A program made the translations under genes and the position numbers. DNA of 28,183 bases. Origin: Planctomycetota bacterium. GTDB taxonomy: Bacteria; Planctomycetota; Planctomycetia; Pirellulales; Pirellulaceae. The stretch spans positions 1 to 28,183 of the forward strand of contig JAJRVM010000001.1 in the NCBI GenBank assembly GCA_024277285.1. The letters are read 5' to 3'. Positions 1-9,118 of the stretch are shown here, piece after piece (the first letter of the stretch is position 1; each line of letters begins with the position of its first letter). The notes below the pieces were generated by a model that was not told the DNA's origin, did not search any database, and saw nothing but the letters and a program-made list of their open reading frames with translations.

Positions 1-48
1 CCCACTCTCCCACTCTCCCACGCTCCCACTCTCCCACGCTCCCACGCT
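1..48. repeat. 8-bp tandem repeat (6 units)
   Basis: Six consecutive 8-bp units of CCCACTCT or CCCACGCT fill the window edge and run into the stop codon of the MoxR gene (the last two bases overlap it). The array may continue to the left beyond the window. Short C-rich arrays of this kind recur in the spacers of this window (see 20896-20980), so this is one of several low-complexity intergenic arrays. No function is apparent. Confidence 0.9.
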
Positions 49-1117
49 ACGTCGTCGCCGGCGTGGCCCCCATGGCCACCAGCAGTTCCTGCAAGACGGT
101 TTCGCCCGTCAACCCATCGGCCAACGCCTCGTAGTTCAAGCGCAGGCGATGCAGAACAACATCCTCGGCAAGTGCGAACAGATCGTCCGGAACCACATAA
201 TCACGGCCATGAATAATCGCGCGTGCCCGCCCCGCTTTAATCAATGCAATCCCCGCACGGGGACTACAGCCCAACTCAATGGCCGGGTGGATTCGAGTGC
301 GATTAACCAACTCGACCACGTGGTCCATAAACGTTTCACTCACATGGACCTCGTGAACCACCTGCATCGCCGCAATCAACTCGGCTGCGGAACCAACCGG
401 CTTGTGCTTGATCAAGTCAAATTCGGTCAATGCCACCGCTCCCGCGTCCTTGCGGTGAATCCCCAACGTCAGATTGCGTTTCAAGATGTCCAGTTCTTCC
501 TCGGGAGTCGGGTATTTCAGCCGGTGGCACAGCATGAAGCGATCCAGCTGAGCTTCTGGCAATTCGAAAGTACCCGCTTGCTCGACCGGATTCTGAGTCG
601 CAATCACCAGAAACGGGGCAGGCAAATCGTACGTTTCGTTGCCGATCGTCACTTTGCGTTCTTGCATCGCTTCGAGTAACGCGCCTTGCACTTTGGGCGC
701 CGCTCGGTTGATTTCGTCAGCCAATAGCAAATTGGTAAATACCGGGCCCTTGTGCGTATGAAATGAATTGGTTCGCTGGTCCAAAATCTCCGATCCCAAG
801 ACATCCGACGGCAACAAGTCGATCGTAAACTGGACGCGGCTGAACTGCAGATCAATGGCGCGCGAAAGAGACGAGGCAAGCAGCGTCTTGGCAATCCCCG
901 GCACACCTTGCAACAGGATGTGGCCGCCCGTGAACAGAGCGATCAACAACCGTTCGACAACCGTATCCTGCCCCACGACTACTTCCGCGACGCGTTGCCG
1001 CACGTCCGCGATAAACTGCGTCACCTGCTCAGTCGCCAAGCGTGAACCGGCTTGCTCGGGATCGACTTCTTGAACGTCCACGTCTCGATCAACCGCGCCA
1101 TCATCAAGGGGTGCCAT
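47..1117 (-). CDS. MoxR-family AAA+ ATPase
   Basis: A cytoplasmic AAA+ ATPase of the MoxR type, thought to act as a chaperone that matures or remodels partner complexes, often with VWA- and DUF58-domain proteins. Visible motifs in the 356-residue product are Walker A GVPGIAKT (71-78), Walker B LLADEIN (131-137), the family stretch ATQNPVEQAGTFELPEAQLDRF and a C-terminal lid helix region. Length is normal for the family. The ATG at 1117 is chosen over an upstream in-frame ATG at 1162 because AGGAG lies 5 nt before it. The usual DUF58 and VWA partners would be downstream, which is left of position 1, so they cannot be seen. The gene stands divergent to the DUF4838-epimerase gene. The family assignment is secure; the partner and substrate are unknown. 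Confidence 0.93.
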   Translation of the reverse strand: MAPLDDGAVDRDVDVQEVDPEQAGSRLATEQVTQFIADVRQRVAEVVVGQDTVVERLLIALFTGGHILLQGVPGIAKTLLASSLSRAIDLQFSRVQFTIDLLPSDVLGSEILDQRTNSFHTHKGPVFTNLLLADEINRAAPKVQGALLEAMQERKVTIGNETYDLPAPFLVIATQNPVEQAGTFELPEAQLDRFMLCHRLKYPTPEEELDILKRNLTLGIHRKDAGAVALTEFDLIKHKPVGSAAELIAAMQVVHEVHVSETFMDHVVELVNRTRIHPAIELGCSPRAGIALIKAGRARAIIHGRDYVVPDDLFALAEDVVLHRLRLNYEALADGLTGETVLQELLVAMGATPATT

Positions 1118-1632
1118 CTCTGCTCCTGACACGGGCCATGCCCGCAAACCATGCGGTCCCACTTGCCCAACGGGACCTGATTCAATGTAGTGGCGCGTGC
1201 GACGTACCCGAAATACACCTCAGAAGCGGTCCCGGCACCGCAGCATCTTCTGACACCTATCGCACCATGCGCAGCAACGCGAAAAGTCACCAGCAGCGCG
1301 CATCGCCGGCGGTATCAGTTCGCCGTCGCAAGAAATAAGGGACACGAGCGCCTGCGGCTATTCTAGTCACCTCAGAATCGTCCGGCAACTTGTTTGGCAA
1401 AACCCTTTGCCGAGCATACACCATGCCCTATTCTTCCCGAGAATCGTCTTTGGTACCGCGTACAGCGTCTTCCCGGGCAGACGCGGTATTGGCCAGTCGT
1501 AGCCGTTCACGGCCAAGGGCCGTGCACCGTCACTTGAAAACGTCCCGCAAATCGGGCACAACAGAGTAACCACATCGACCCGCGTGCCCCAACACGGCCC
1601 ACTTGCCACCCCGCCCACCCGGAGAATCCGCT
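1118..1632. other. divergent intergenic region with hairpin
   Basis: About 515 bp separate the MoxR gene (-) from the DUF4838-epimerase gene (+), so promoters for both should lie here. I cannot pick a convincing -35/-10 pair. The clearest structure is the hairpin at 1508-1524. A weaker inverted repeat GGCAAA/TTTGCC lies at 1396-1411. Short open frames here have no recognisable content. Confidence 0.6.
1508..1524. repeat. hairpin, CACGGCC-AAG-GGCCGTG
   Basis: A 7-bp perfect stem with a 3-nt loop. With one mismatch the stem extends to GTTCACGGCC/GGCCGTGCAC at 1505-1527. The left arm within AGCCGTTCACGGCC closely matches the arm of the long hairpin at 22707-22740 and the partial copy at 22413-22426, so it looks like a degenerate member of the same intergenic hairpin family. 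Confidence 0.7.
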
Positions 1633-4600
1633 ATGAAAGTCTTGCAAAAACCACGTTCCTACGGAACTCGTACGCTGCGGTGTTCGAGGCACGATCGGCC
1701 ACGTTTGCCGTTTCCGTCGAAGCAACTCGTTTTGAGCCAACTGCTGTGCGTGACCGTCTTGCTGGCCCATTGCAGCTCAGCGTTGGCGGCCGAGTCGCTT
1801 GCGTTAGCCGAAGGGGGCACGACACAGTATGTGATCGTACTTCCAACCGATCCGGCCGCTCCGATTCAGACCGCCGCAAAAGAGCTGCAGCAGTTCTTGC
1901 GTCAGGTAACCGGAGCGACGTTCAGAATCACGTCCGAAACGGAAACACCCGCTGCTGCACCGCAGATCATCCTGGGGGTGTCCGATCGGTGCCGAAAACG
2001 TTTGCCGAAAATCGATCTGAGCCAGTTGAAGCACGATGGTATTGTCGTTAAGACGATCGGCAACTCACTGATCCTGGCAGGTCGCCCACCGCGCGGCACG
2101 CTTTACGCTGTCTACACGTTTCTGGAAGATATTGTTGGCTGCCGATGGTGGACGTCAACCGAAAGCCACATCCCCAAACGCGCCACGCTCCGCGTGAGCA
2201 CAACGCTCGATATTCAACACGCACCGCGTCTCCGATATCGTGAAGCCTTTTACCAGGACACTTTTGACAGCGTCACGGCAGCACGTTTCAAGCTGAACGG
2301 ACATCACCATCGCGTCACACCGGAATACGGCGGTCATTATCAGTTCGTCGGGTTCGTTCACACGTTTTATCCCTTCCTGCCACCTGCCAAGTATTTCGCG
2401 GACCATCCCGAATGGTACAGCGAACTCAAGGGGAAACGCACGGCCGAGCGGGCACAGCTCTGCCTGACCAACTCCGAAATGCGCAAAGAGATGGTCAAAG
2501 TCGCGTTACAGCAACTCCGCTCCCAACCCGATGCCGGTTTCATCTCGATCAGCCAGAACGATTGGCATGGTCAATGTCAGTGCGAGTCATGCCGCACCGT
2601 GGAGGCGGAAGAGGGATCGCCATCCGGACCGCTGATTCGCTTCGTGAACGCAGTCGCCAAAGAAATCGAAAAGGAGTTCCCCGACGTCCTGGTTGAGACC
2701 TTGGCATATCAATACACACGCAAGCCCCCTCTTCATGTAAAGCCGCGTAAGAACGTCGTCGTGCGGCTCTGTTCAATCGAATGCTCCTTCATCCAACCGC
2801 TTGCGACGGGCGAACAGAATAAGGCGTTTCGCGAAGACATCGAAGGCTGGTCCAAGATCGCCCCTCAGCTGTTCGTGTGGGACTATGTCACGAACTTCTC
2901 AAGCTACATCGTGCCACATCCCAACCTGCGCGTGCTGGCGCCCAACATCCGGTTCTTCACGGAAAACAAGGTAATTGGCCTGTTCGAACAGGGCGACTCG
3001 CAAAGCGTGATCGGCGATTTCCTGCGTCTTCGCGCTTGGCTGCTGGCCCACTTGATGTGGGACCCTGATCGGGACGCAGACAAACTGATTGCCGAGTTCT
3101 TACACGGTTATTATGGCCCTGCCGCGCCTTACCTTCAGCAATATCTGAAGATCATCCATGATGCCGGAGAACGATCGAAAGTCTACTTGCGCTGCTTTAT
3201 GAACGACACGAGCGATTACCTGACACTCGATGACTTGAACGCCGCCACGCGAGCGTTTGACAAAGCGCAAGCCGCCGTGGCCGACGACCCCGTGCTGGCG
3301 CAACGCGTTCAACGCGAGCGATTGCCGTTGGACCATGTCTGGCTGCAACGGTACTATGCGTTGCGACGAACCGCAAGGATTCAGAAGAAGGATTTCTGCG
3401 GCCCCAAGGATCCGGCCGCTGCATGCAAACAATTCATTCAACGAGCCCACCACTTCAAAGTGGGAAACTATCGTGAACGCCATGCGTTCGCAGAATACGA
3501 GCCGATCCTGCGAGCTCGGTTGCGCCCGGTCGGGCCGCCCCCACCCGACTGCCGCAACTTGCCCGAAGCAGACTGGCTCGACTTCCAAGACAACCAACTG
3601 CGTTTGGGACGCGTTGGCCAATGGACCGAACTGGTGAAGGATCCCGCTGCTTCAGACGAGATGGCCGTGCGCATGCCGGGATCACACCGTGAATGGGCTG
3701 TCAGCCAGCCGCTGCGCAACGTATTCAAAGCCCCTCAACGCTGGCGGTGTGTTGTCGTCGCACGCGCAGAGGCTACGGCCAAATCCGGCCTGGCCATGAC
3801 CATGGGCATCTACGATACCAAGAATCGAAAAGCCGTGGCACAAAGACGTATCGCCGTCAAAGATGCGACCGGTCCCGAATACCATGCGTTCGATCTTGGC
3901 ACGCATCAACTCGACCGTAATATGTATATCTGGGTCGCCCCCCCAGAACGCCCCAACGACGTGCAAGCGGTTTTCATCGACCGAATCTATCTGATCCGAA
4001 CGCCGGTCGAAGTGCAAGTGAAACCGGTCGCTACGTTAGAGGACGGCACGAAGGTCGATCAATATACGATGACCAATAGTAACGGGATGCAGGTGTCGGT
4101 GATCAATTATGGTGCGACGATCACCCGCGTCGTGGTGCCGGACCGAGATGGCCAATTGGATAACATCACACTGCATTTCAACGATCCCCAACGCTATCTG
4201 AAGGGACACCCGCTGTTCGGCTCGATTGTCGGTCGCTATGCCAATCGCATCGCCAACGCTCGGTTTACCATCGCTGGCAAGGAATACCCGTTGACGCCCA
4301 ACGCGGGCCAGCACCACATTCATGGCGGTCGACAGGGATTCCAACGCATCCTCTGGTCGGCATCCGTCATCCAGACCGACGATACGGCTGGTGGTACGGC
4401 TGGCGTTGAATTCAAGCACGCTAGCCCGGATGGCCACGAAGGCTATCCTGGCAATTTGAACGTTACATTGCGTTACACGCTCAGCGCCGACAACCAATTG
4501 ACCCTGGAATACCGGGCCAGCACCGACAAACCAACGCACGTCAACCTGACCAATCACACCTATTGGAACCTCAGCGGCATCAAGCATGGAAACGTCCTGG

Positions 4601-5064
4601 ACCAGGTCATGATGATCAATGCCGCACAGTACCTGGAGGCCAGCCCGCAGCGATTCCCCTCGGGCAAATTGTTGCCGGTGGCCGGGACACCCTTGGATTT
4701 CCAAACACCGCACACCATCGGCGCGCGAATCAAACAGCTGCCCGGCGAAAATTATGATGACTGCTACGTGATCCAAAAAAAGCCCGGTCAAGACTTCGTG
4801 CTGGCGGCACGCGTCGAGGACAAGAAAAGTGGCCGCGTGATGGAGGTCCATACGACGGCACCCGGCGTGCAGTTCTATACCGCAAAAGGGCTTGACGGGA
4901 CACTGGGTACGGATGGCGTCGCTTACGGCCCCTACCACGGGTTTTGCCTCGAAACTCAGCACTTCCCCGATTCGCCCAACCAACCGAACTTCCCTTCAAC
5001 GCTGGTGCGTCCCGATCAGCCCTATCACCAAACGACGGTCTACCGGTTCAGCATCGCCGAATAG
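1633..5064 (+). CDS. secreted DUF4838 / aldose 1-epimerase fusion protein
   Basis: An exported 1143-residue protein. Residues 1-53 form a long signal peptide: a basic n-region of about 30 residues, a hydrophobic stretch (LVLSQLLCVTVLLA), then ALAA. Residues about 60-510 match DUF4838, a glycoside-hydrolase-like domain frequent in planctomycetes; a CxCxxC set (C315, C317, C320) lies in its SISQNDWHG segment. Residues about 640-790 look like a beta-rich linker domain. Residues about 800-1143 are an aldose 1-epimerase (galactose mutarotase) domain with GRYANRI, HHIHGG (H894, H895, H897), NHTYWNL (putative catalytic H975) and a late Glu in GFCLETQHFPDSPN (E1107), so both catalytic residues are kept. 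The ATG at 1633 has GGAG 6-8 nt upstream and is preferred to one at 1603. A role in sugar cleavage followed by anomer interconversion is inference. Confidence 0.9.
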   Translation: MKVLQKPRSYGTRTLRCSRHDRPRLPFPSKQLVLSQLLCVTVLLAHCSSALAAESLALAEGGTTQYVIVLPTDPAAPIQTAAKELQQFLRQVTGATFRITSETETPAAAPQIILGVSDRCRKRLPKIDLSQLKHDGIVVKTIGNSLILAGRPPRGTLYAVYTFLEDIVGCRWWTSTESHIPKRATLRVSTTLDIQHAPRLRYREAFYQDTFDSVTAARFKLNGHHHRVTPEYGGHYQFVGFVHTFYPFLPPAKYFADHPEWYSELKGKRTAERAQLCLTNSEMRKEMVKVALQQLRSQPDAGFISISQNDWHGQCQCESCRTVEAEEGSPSGPLIRFVNAVAKEIEKEFPDVLVETLAYQYTRKPPLHVKPRKNVVVRLCSIECSFIQPLATGEQNKAFREDIEGWSKIAPQLFVWDYVTNFSSYIVPHPNLRVLAPNIRFFTENKVIGLFEQGDSQSVIGDFLRLRAWLLAHLMWDPDRDADKLIAEFLHGYYGPAAPYLQQYLKIIHDAGERSKVYLRCFMNDTSDYLTLDDLNAATRAFDKAQAAVADDPVLAQRVQRERLPLDHVWLQRYYALRRTARIQKKDFCGPKDPAAACKQFIQRAHHFKVGNYRERHAFAEYEPILRARLRPVGPPPPDCRNLPEADWLDFQDNQLRLGRVGQWTELVKDPAASDEMAVRMPGSHREWAVSQPLRNVFKAPQRWRCVVVARAEATAKSGLAMTMGIYDTKNRKAVAQRRIAVKDATGPEYHAFDLGTHQLDRNMYIWVAPPERPNDVQAVFIDRIYLIRTPVEVQVKPVATLEDGTKVDQYTMTNSNGMQVSVINYGATITRVVVPDRDGQLDNITLHFNDPQRYLKGHPLFGSIVGRYANRIANARFTIAGKEYPLTPNAGQHHIHGGRQGFQRILWSASVIQTDDTAGGTAGVEFKHASPDGHEGYPGNLNVTLRYTLSADNQLTLEYRASTDKPTHVNLTNHTYWNLSGIKHGNVLDQVMMINAAQYLEASPQRFPSGKLLPVAGTPLDFQTPHTIGARIKQLPGENYDDCYVIQKKPGQDFVLAARVEDKKSGRVMEVHTTAPGVQFYTAKGLDGTLGTDGVAYGPYHGFCLETQHFPDSPNQPNFPSTLVRPDQPYHQTTVYRFSIAE

Positions 5065-5115
5065 AGAATTGTGGTCTGAGTACTGTAGCTTGGGAATCTT
5101 TCCCAAGAAGTGTGG

Positions 5116-5134
5116 CACGGCACTCCGTGCCGTG
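5116..5134. repeat. hairpin CACGGCA-CTCCG-TGCCGTG
   Basis: A perfect 7-bp stem with a 5-nt loop, 51 bp after the stop of the DUF4838-epimerase gene. It could stall transcription or protect the 3' end of the mRNA, but there is no U-tract. Confidence 0.7.
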
Positions 5135-5189
5135 GGTAACCGTTTCGCAGCGTTGGGCGGCAATCCAATTGGGCGGTTTCTGGCGATGC

Positions 5190-5210
5190 GAACGCCGCGG
5201 AGCGGCGTTC
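5190..5210. repeat. hairpin GAACGCCGC-GGA-GCGGCGTTC
   Basis: A perfect 9-bp, GC-rich stem with a 3-nt loop, no T-run after it. It is the strongest of the three inverted repeats in this spacer. Confidence 0.75.
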
Positions 5211-5239
5211 CACACTACGCGGGTAGCTCACCAGGCGTT

Positions 5240-5310
5240 TTCACCCATGGGACAAGCCCATGGGAGTCTCTTGAAAGCGACATTACTTCATTCGGCTAAA
5301 CGGTTACAAA
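5240..5310. repeat. ACAAG-loop hairpin element, copy A
   Basis: The stem CCCATGGG (5244-5251), loop ACAAG and second CCCATGGG arm (5257-5264) are preceded by TTCA and followed, 49 nt from the stem start, by CGGCTAAAC (5293-5301). A second copy at 12995-13065 has the same loop, the same spacing and the same CGGCTAAAC tail, with two stem positions changed on both arms. It lies directly upstream of the DUF3524 glycosyltransferase start (5335), so it would be in that gene's leader if transcription begins upstream. Confidence 0.7.
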
Positions 5311-5334
5311 AACCCCACGTCACGGCAACCACCG

Positions 5335-6450
5335 ATGCGAATCCTGGCACTTGAACCTTATTACGGCGGTAGCCATCAGGCGTTCCTCGATCAGTGGATG
5401 GCACGGAGCACGCATCAATGGCAGCTCGTGACGCTGCCGGCACATCATTGGAAATGGCGGATGCGACATGCTGGGATCTGGTTCGCCGAGCAAGTGCGGC
5501 ACCGCTGGGACGCCGGCGCACGTTGGGATCTCGTCTTTTGCAGTGACATGCTCGACTTGGCACAATTCAAAGGCCTTGTCGGCACCCCCATCGCCGCGCT
5601 GCCCTGCGTGACCTATTTCCACGAGAATCAACTGACCTATCCCGTGCGTTTCGATCATGAGCGCGACCTGCACTTCGCTCTGACCAATTTCACAACCGCG
5701 CTGGCAGCAGACCAGGTTTGGTTCAATTCGCACTATCACCTCCGCTCGTTCCTCGACGCCGCCAGGTCCTGGTTGGCCAAGATGCCCGACTACCAGCCCA
5801 GCGCGGAATTGGCCATCATCGAGCAACGCGCATCGGTCCAATCGCCGGGGATTGATGCGAGCGAACATCGGCGTGGCGCGCGAAACGGCCCATTACACAT
5901 TGCCTGGGCGGCCCGGTGGGAACACGACAAGGACCCGCAGACGTTTTTCAACGCGCTGCGTCACCTTCAACAACAGGGCATCGACTTTCGGCTAACTGTT
6001 TGCGGCCAGGCGTTTCGCGAAGTGCCTGCGGAGTTCGCAACGGCGCAGCGCGATTTCGCCAGCCAGACCGATCATTGGGGCCCCTTACCGTCGCGTGCCA
6101 AATTCCTTCGCCAGATCAGTCAGGCAGACGTCTTCGTATCAACCGCCATACACGAGTTCTTCGGCCTGGCCGTAATGGAGGCCATCACGATGGGACTCTA
6201 CCCGCTCCTGCCCAAACGACTCTCCTACCCGGAGTTGCTCGATACCAATCGACACCCACACGCCCGGGCGTTTTTTCACGACGGGTCGAGCGAAGATCTG
6301 GCACGGAGACTGATCGAGTTGACGCGACGTTCTGCCCCATTGCAAACGCCGCCGTTGCGGCGAATCACTGCGGCGGCGGCTCGGCGCTACGCTTGGGCAG
6401 ACCGCGCCACCGCCATGGACGCCGCGTTATCGCAACTGAGCCCGCCGTAG
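5335..6450 (+). CDS. DUF3524 glycosyltransferase, tRNA-queuosine alpha-mannosyltransferase type
   Basis: A 371-residue GT-B glycosyltransferase related to QTMAN (formerly GTDC1), the enzyme that in animals mannosylates queuosine in tRNA-Asp. The N-terminal DUF3524 half shows the hallmark EPYYGGSH (7-14), HHWKWRMRH, and FHENQLTYP (95-103). The C-terminal half has a GT4-like EX7E pair, E274 and E282, in HEFFGLAVME. There is no signal peptide, so it should be cytoplasmic. The ATG at 5335 gives the conserved MRILALEPYYGG start; no strong Shine-Dalgarno is seen. Bacterial members of this family are largely uncharacterised, so tRNA-Q as the substrate is inference. No queuosine biosynthesis genes are nearby. 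It ends in a hairpin that begins on the last base of its stop codon. Confidence 0.85.
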   Translation: MRILALEPYYGGSHQAFLDQWMARSTHQWQLVTLPAHHWKWRMRHAGIWFAEQVRHRWDAGARWDLVFCSDMLDLAQFKGLVGTPIAALPCVTYFHENQLTYPVRFDHERDLHFALTNFTTALAADQVWFNSHYHLRSFLDAARSWLAKMPDYQPSAELAIIEQRASVQSPGIDASEHRRGARNGPLHIAWAARWEHDKDPQTFFNALRHLQQQGIDFRLTVCGQAFREVPAEFATAQRDFASQTDHWGPLPSRAKFLRQISQADVFVSTAIHEFFGLAVMEAITMGLYPLLPKRLSYPELLDTNRHPHARAFFHDGSSEDLARRLIELTRRSAPLQTPPLRRITAAAARRYAWADRATAMDAALSQLSPP

Positions 6451-6472
6451 CTGAGCCCGCCAAGGGCTCAGC
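6450..6472. terminator. putative bidirectional terminator hairpin
   Basis: GCTGAGCCC, loop GCCAA, GGGCTCAGC: a perfect 9-bp stem that starts at the last base of the glycosyltransferase stop codon. It lies between convergent genes (stops at 6450 and 6554). There is no T-run on either side, so any termination would be of the non-canonical kind. The left arm sits in an 11-bp direct duplication (CTGAGCCCGCC at 6437-6447 and 6451-6461), which means the hairpin partly arose by duplicating the gene's 3' end. Confidence 0.55.
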
Positions 6473-6553
6473 AAACCTGCCATTAGCCCCTCAAACGCGA
6501 TGAACCCTGGCCGCTGCAGCTACATCCAGGCAGATCCCCCGGACTCGGCTACA

Positions 6554-8353
6554 TCAGCGGCGCATGTGTCCCCGCAGAAGCCAGCCATCTTTCACGGTCA
6601 CAATGGCTGCGTCGAAGACGCCAAAGTACTTGCGAATCTGATCGAACGGTGGCAATTTCGTGCCATCGAGTTGCGGCTCTTCGTCCTCGCTTGGCTCGCC
6701 GCCAAAGAACCCGTTGATCATCCCGCCAAACGTCTTATGGGGCGCCACGCGTTTACCGGTGCGCAGCAGTTCGTACCGCACTTCCACCCAACGATCCAGC
6801 CGATAGAAGGCAAAGGTACTGGCGTCGTCTGCCAGGTCCTTTTTCCAGTCGGCCTTGGCACGCAGAAACGCGGCATTGACTGCCAACGGTTGTCCCGTCT
6901 TCTGTTGCACAATCGGTGTCAAAATGTCAAAGTCGTTCGCCATAAATAAATGGCCTCGCGCCACGCCGATGATCCATAGCACTTGCTCGTCATTGTCCGG
7001 CGAGACGGAATAGTGGCAGGTCACATCGCCGATTTTTCTTTTTCGTATCAGCGGATCATCCTGCATCGCCTTCGCAATGCCCGCGCGCAGTGCCGGTTCA
7101 TTGGATGATTTGATGGCCAGCAGTACTTGCGGCGAATCGGGCGTGACGGGCAGCCTTTCCGATTCGATCACGACTGCCGGACCACTCAAGTACGCCAAGA
7201 CTTCCCGTTCTAGATCCAGGAGCGGCCCATCTTTGTCGTCGCGCAACGCCACAAGAATGTCATCCCACGTCCCGGCCGCTCCGTCGGCAACGACTTCGTC
7301 AAAGAAGGGCCCTAGGTTCGCATAGATCGACTTGGCGTTCAGGTTCAATCGCGAACAGGCCGCAACTTCTTGACTAACCCAACTTTCCAACGCAACGGGA
7401 CCATTGCGCAAATCGACCATCTGCATGGACTGCGACCATGGCTTCGGAGCGTACAGCGAAGCAAAGAACGAGAAATCTCCTCCAGGACCGGCGAACTGGA
7501 TCGTCGCACCAACGGCCGAAAACGCGTCGAACCCCTGCGTCCGGTAGATCTCAGGCGACCGCTCGATTTCAATGTTCCGCACCGTCGCCACTCGGTCCAT
7601 CAACTCGATACAGTCAAAGGGAACCAAATAGAGAGTTGCATGCGGTGCGTCCTTCGCCGCTTTGCGGCACTCACTCAGCACATGCTGGTATGAAGCCAAT
7701 CCACTCAAGTTATCGTGCTGCCGCACACCCACACGTGGCACCATGCGCCGCGCCAGTCCGATATCTCGCGTCGCCACAAAAAAACCGTCGTGTACAAAAT
7801 AGGCTAACGTGGTCGGTTTGACTTTCCCTCGCTTCGGCAGTTCAAAGTACGTTAACGTGGCTCCCTCGATCTCCTGTTGCTTCGGCGTAATATTCTGCTT
7901 CGCCATGGCGGCCGCTATCTCGCCACAGAATCGCTCGACCTCGCTTTCCTTGCCCGTAACATCCGCAATAAGCGCAGCTGCGGGAGTGCCCTTGACGTCG
8001 AAAACGGCCCAAGCCACCTCGCCACTGGGGACCGACGCGAAACGATCCCAGTCAACTCCCAGATCAACCCACATCAGCCCCAGCCAACTGCCTTGGGCCC
8101 GTGACCGTAATTGGTCGGGAACGCCCTGCAAGAACGGACGCACGGCGTCATCACGCAACAACTGTCCCAGCCCAGTCTTGTCAAACAGCGGCTTAGAGAC
8201 CGGATAGTTGGCAATCGAAAAATGCAATTTCAAGTCAGCCGGCAACCACTCCGCAGTCGGTAGCCCAGCTCGGCAAACTGCCTGCGGCACCATCGTCAAG
8301 CTCATCGCCACGGCAATCCACACGCCAAACACTCGCCAATTGCGCGAATCCAT
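6554..8353 (-). CDS. secreted protein of unknown function (599 aa)
   Basis: I do not recognise a named domain with confidence. The product begins with a signal peptide (MDSRNWRVFG, then a hydrophobic run about residues 10-24, ending near AVCRAG). The rest is soluble with no further membrane span, and its repeated alpha/beta texture (segments such as GSWLGLMWVDLGVDW and FSFFASLYAPKPW) resembles the loose group of planctomycete exported proteins annotated as DUF3352-like. The ATG at 8353 is preceded on the minus strand by GAGGGGGAAAG, a good ribosome binding site. It is convergent with the DUF3524 glycosyltransferase and divergent from the export locus, with 765 bp between, so it is probably transcribed alone. 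It most likely acts in the periplasm; no catalytic motif is evident. Confidence 0.85.
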   Translation of the reverse strand: MDSRNWRVFGVWIAVAMSLTMVPQAVCRAGLPTAEWLPADLKLHFSIANYPVSKPLFDKTGLGQLLRDDAVRPFLQGVPDQLRSRAQGSWLGLMWVDLGVDWDRFASVPSGEVAWAVFDVKGTPAAALIADVTGKESEVERFCGEIAAAMAKQNITPKQQEIEGATLTYFELPKRGKVKPTTLAYFVHDGFFVATRDIGLARRMVPRVGVRQHDNLSGLASYQHVLSECRKAAKDAPHATLYLVPFDCIELMDRVATVRNIEIERSPEIYRTQGFDAFSAVGATIQFAGPGGDFSFFASLYAPKPWSQSMQMVDLRNGPVALESWVSQEVAACSRLNLNAKSIYANLGPFFDEVVADGAAGTWDDILVALRDDKDGPLLDLEREVLAYLSGPAVVIESERLPVTPDSPQVLLAIKSSNEPALRAGIAKAMQDDPLIRKRKIGDVTCHYSVSPDNDEQVLWIIGVARGHLFMANDFDILTPIVQQKTGQPLAVNAAFLRAKADWKKDLADDASTFAFYRLDRWVEVRYELLRTGKRVAPHKTFGGMINGFFGGEPSEDEEPQLDGTKLPPFDQIRKYFGVFDAAIVTVKDGWLLRGHMRR

Positions 8354-9118
8354 TTACTTTCCCCCTCGACTCCTGTTACGCAGATTACGCCGCCACAGCC
8401 CCACCGTTGGTGCCCGCCGTGAATGAGCCCATCGCGAAATGGCCCATCACGAATGGCCCTGCAATCGTCTTGGAGTGAACCGGCAGGTGGTTGTGATTGC
8501 TGCTGTTGATACACAAGCCGAAGCGGCTTCCATCGTCACGGCTTCAAGACATGCCACATTGTGAGCCGTCGAGCGCAACAACGCAAGGAATGCACACTGA
8601 ACTGAAAATTGCCCCGAGGATCGACTGGCGTGGCTCCATTCACCGGCTCACCGCTAGTTCTGCACGTCCATTCAAGTGCAACGGCGATCGACCGTGGAGC
8701 AGATCGGGGATTTCTTTTCTTGCGTTCGAGGGCAAGAAAGAGTTATCGTATGGGCGTTGCACTGAAAGGAACCCTGAATACGGCAGCTAGATAGGCTGAA
8801 CCGACGCGATCGCCGTCGACAAGCCCGGCAACCCAGTCAAAACAGGCAAGATACAGCGTCTATCAAAAAGCGAACCGCAGAGATATTCTGGGCAGAAACA
8901 GCGTTTGGTAGAGCCTCTTCTGGCCAAGTGTCTCCAGGCATTGGAGCGCGAAACGCACGCGAACTTGGAACAGACGAAGCGGTGCCGACGTGCGGAAAAC
9001 GGGGTCCAAAGGGCCAACCAACTTTTTTGGCAACTCAAGTCTTAGCAACTCAAGCGGCGTTTCGTGTGCTTAATTCGACATCGCCAAGATCTACCAACAG
9101 GGATGGGACACCGTTGTC
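8354..9118. other. large divergent intergenic region
   Basis: A 765-bp gap between the 599-aa secreted protein (-) and the exporter operon (+). It should hold both promoters. Small features are an imperfect two-unit repeat GCCCATCGCGAAATG/GCCCATCACGAATG at 8427-8455 and an inverted repeat TTTCTTGC/GCAAGAAA at 8716-8739. Open frames here are short and have no recognisable content. I could not find a convincing sigma-54 or sigma-70 promoter. Confidence 0.55.

Larger units (their letters stand above)
5065..5334. other. intergenic region with three hairpins
   Basis: Between two genes on the same strand lie three successive perfect inverted repeats: 5116-5134 (CACGGCA, 5-nt loop), 5190-5210 (GAACGCCGC, 3-nt loop) and 5244-5264 (CCCATGGG around ACAAG). 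None is followed by a T-run, so classical intrinsic terminators are not supported. The last belongs to an element with a second copy near 12999. I see no gene here. Confidence 0.75.

Noticed and set aside
4036..4983. Minus-strand open frame of 315 codons within the epimerase domain
   Set aside because: It is antisense to conserved mutarotase motifs on the plus strand and has no recognisable motif of its own.
8716..8739. Inverted repeat TTTCTTGC/GCAAGAAA as a terminator or operator
   Set aside because: The stem is AT-rich and weak, has no neighbouring T-run and no positional support in a divergent spacer.
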